Shown here piece by piece: positions 50,825 to 51,025 of a stretch of DNA of 51,025 nt (positions are counted from its first letter, which is position 1; every line of letters begins with the position of its first letter). Both the position numbers and the translations under genes were made by a program. Under the pieces are notes generated by a model, which was not told the DNA's origin, made no database searches, and saw only the letters and a list, made by a program, of their open reading frames with translations. The stretch covers positions 1-51,025 of the forward strand of contig NZ_LT629941.1 in assembly GCF_900104675.1 (NCBI RefSeq). Direction: 5' to 3'. This DNA is from Angelakisella massiliensis. GTDB lineage: Bacteria > Bacillota > Clostridia > Oscillospirales > Ruminococcaceae.

Positions 50825-51025
50825 TCTCTTATCCTCCTTTCTTTATGTAATCTGATTTAGCATTACAGGGATTACTCCCTCTGCTAATAGGAGAAAATAG
50901 GGGTGCAAAGCGGAACTGTTTTTCAAGAAAATTAAAAGATTTTTTTGAAGTTCCAAAACCGATTTTGATAGCCTATTTTCAATTTAGGAACGCATTATTT
51001 ATCGTCCTACTAAATTATATCCTTC
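50825..51025. other. AT-rich end of window upstream of tnpX
   Basis: Contains the tnpX ribosome binding site (AAAGGAGGATAAG) and presumably its promoter. The N-terminal helicase codons that should lie beyond the transposon end are not seen, so the transposon continues past 51025. Confidence 0.5.

Overview
The window looks like chromosome of a spore-forming, Gram-positive anaerobe of the Clostridia. I infer an Oscillospiraceae-like gut bacterium. The evidence is spoVAC-spoVAD-spoVAE, a spoVM-like mini-gene, a bacterial-type glycyl-tRNA synthetase, a class B sortase with an NPDTG-type surface protein, consensus -35/-10 promoters, and gut-Clostridia mobile elements. No species can be named from the sequence alone.

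Bases 1-29.7 kb are host backbone. The end of an rRNA operon (5S rRNA and tRNA-Asn) is followed by a LysR regulator divergent from a C45 amidase/acyltransferase and a YfcC-type carrier. A cytosine permease/cytosine deaminase pair (codB-codA) comes next; its leader carries a consensus promoter and an intrinsic terminator, so it looks like an attenuator. Then come a small nucleotide kinase-like ATPase, a sortase-type surface protein with a dyad operator inside its promoter, xpt, and an ECF sigma factor coupled to an RsgI-like membrane protein with a long Asp-rich tail. A second RsgI-like protein lacks the cytosolic anti-sigma part and ends in a 13-residue repeat array. After these lie tRNA-Tyr and tRNA-Thr, galM, sortase B, a GNAT enzyme and glyS. 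A gene-free 1.4 kb stretch (20.25-21.68 kb) is packed with hairpin-rich repeats. The sporulation cluster, a MarR regulator, a DegV protein, a G5/3D cell-wall protein and a GNAT gene broken by one in-frame TGA finish the backbone.

From about 29.73 kb to past the window end lies a composite mobile region. It starts exactly at a 3' fragment of rpsI (S9), the likely integration site. In order it holds two tandem 403-residue tyrosine integrases, an excisionase, a sigma-like regulator, a collapsed bacitracin-type locus (truncated XRE regulator abutting an N-terminally truncated UppP), and small regulators. It continues with a Tn1549-like mobilization module (MobP relaxase, MobC, DUF3849 protein, helicase) that carries an AlbA_2-domain gene as cargo. 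The helicase gene is cut by a Tn4451-family mobilizable transposon (about 43.47 kb onward). That transposon encodes a TnpW-like protein, a MobV relaxase, a RepA-like ATPase, an ECF sigma/anti-sigma pair, TnpV and the large serine recombinase TnpX.

Most likely to be new or under-described are the ECF/twin RsgI-like system with Asp-rich repeats, the codB attenuator, the 150-bp tandem hairpin repeats with compensatory changes, and the 36-39-bp inverted repeats that bracket the internal module of the Tn4451-like element.
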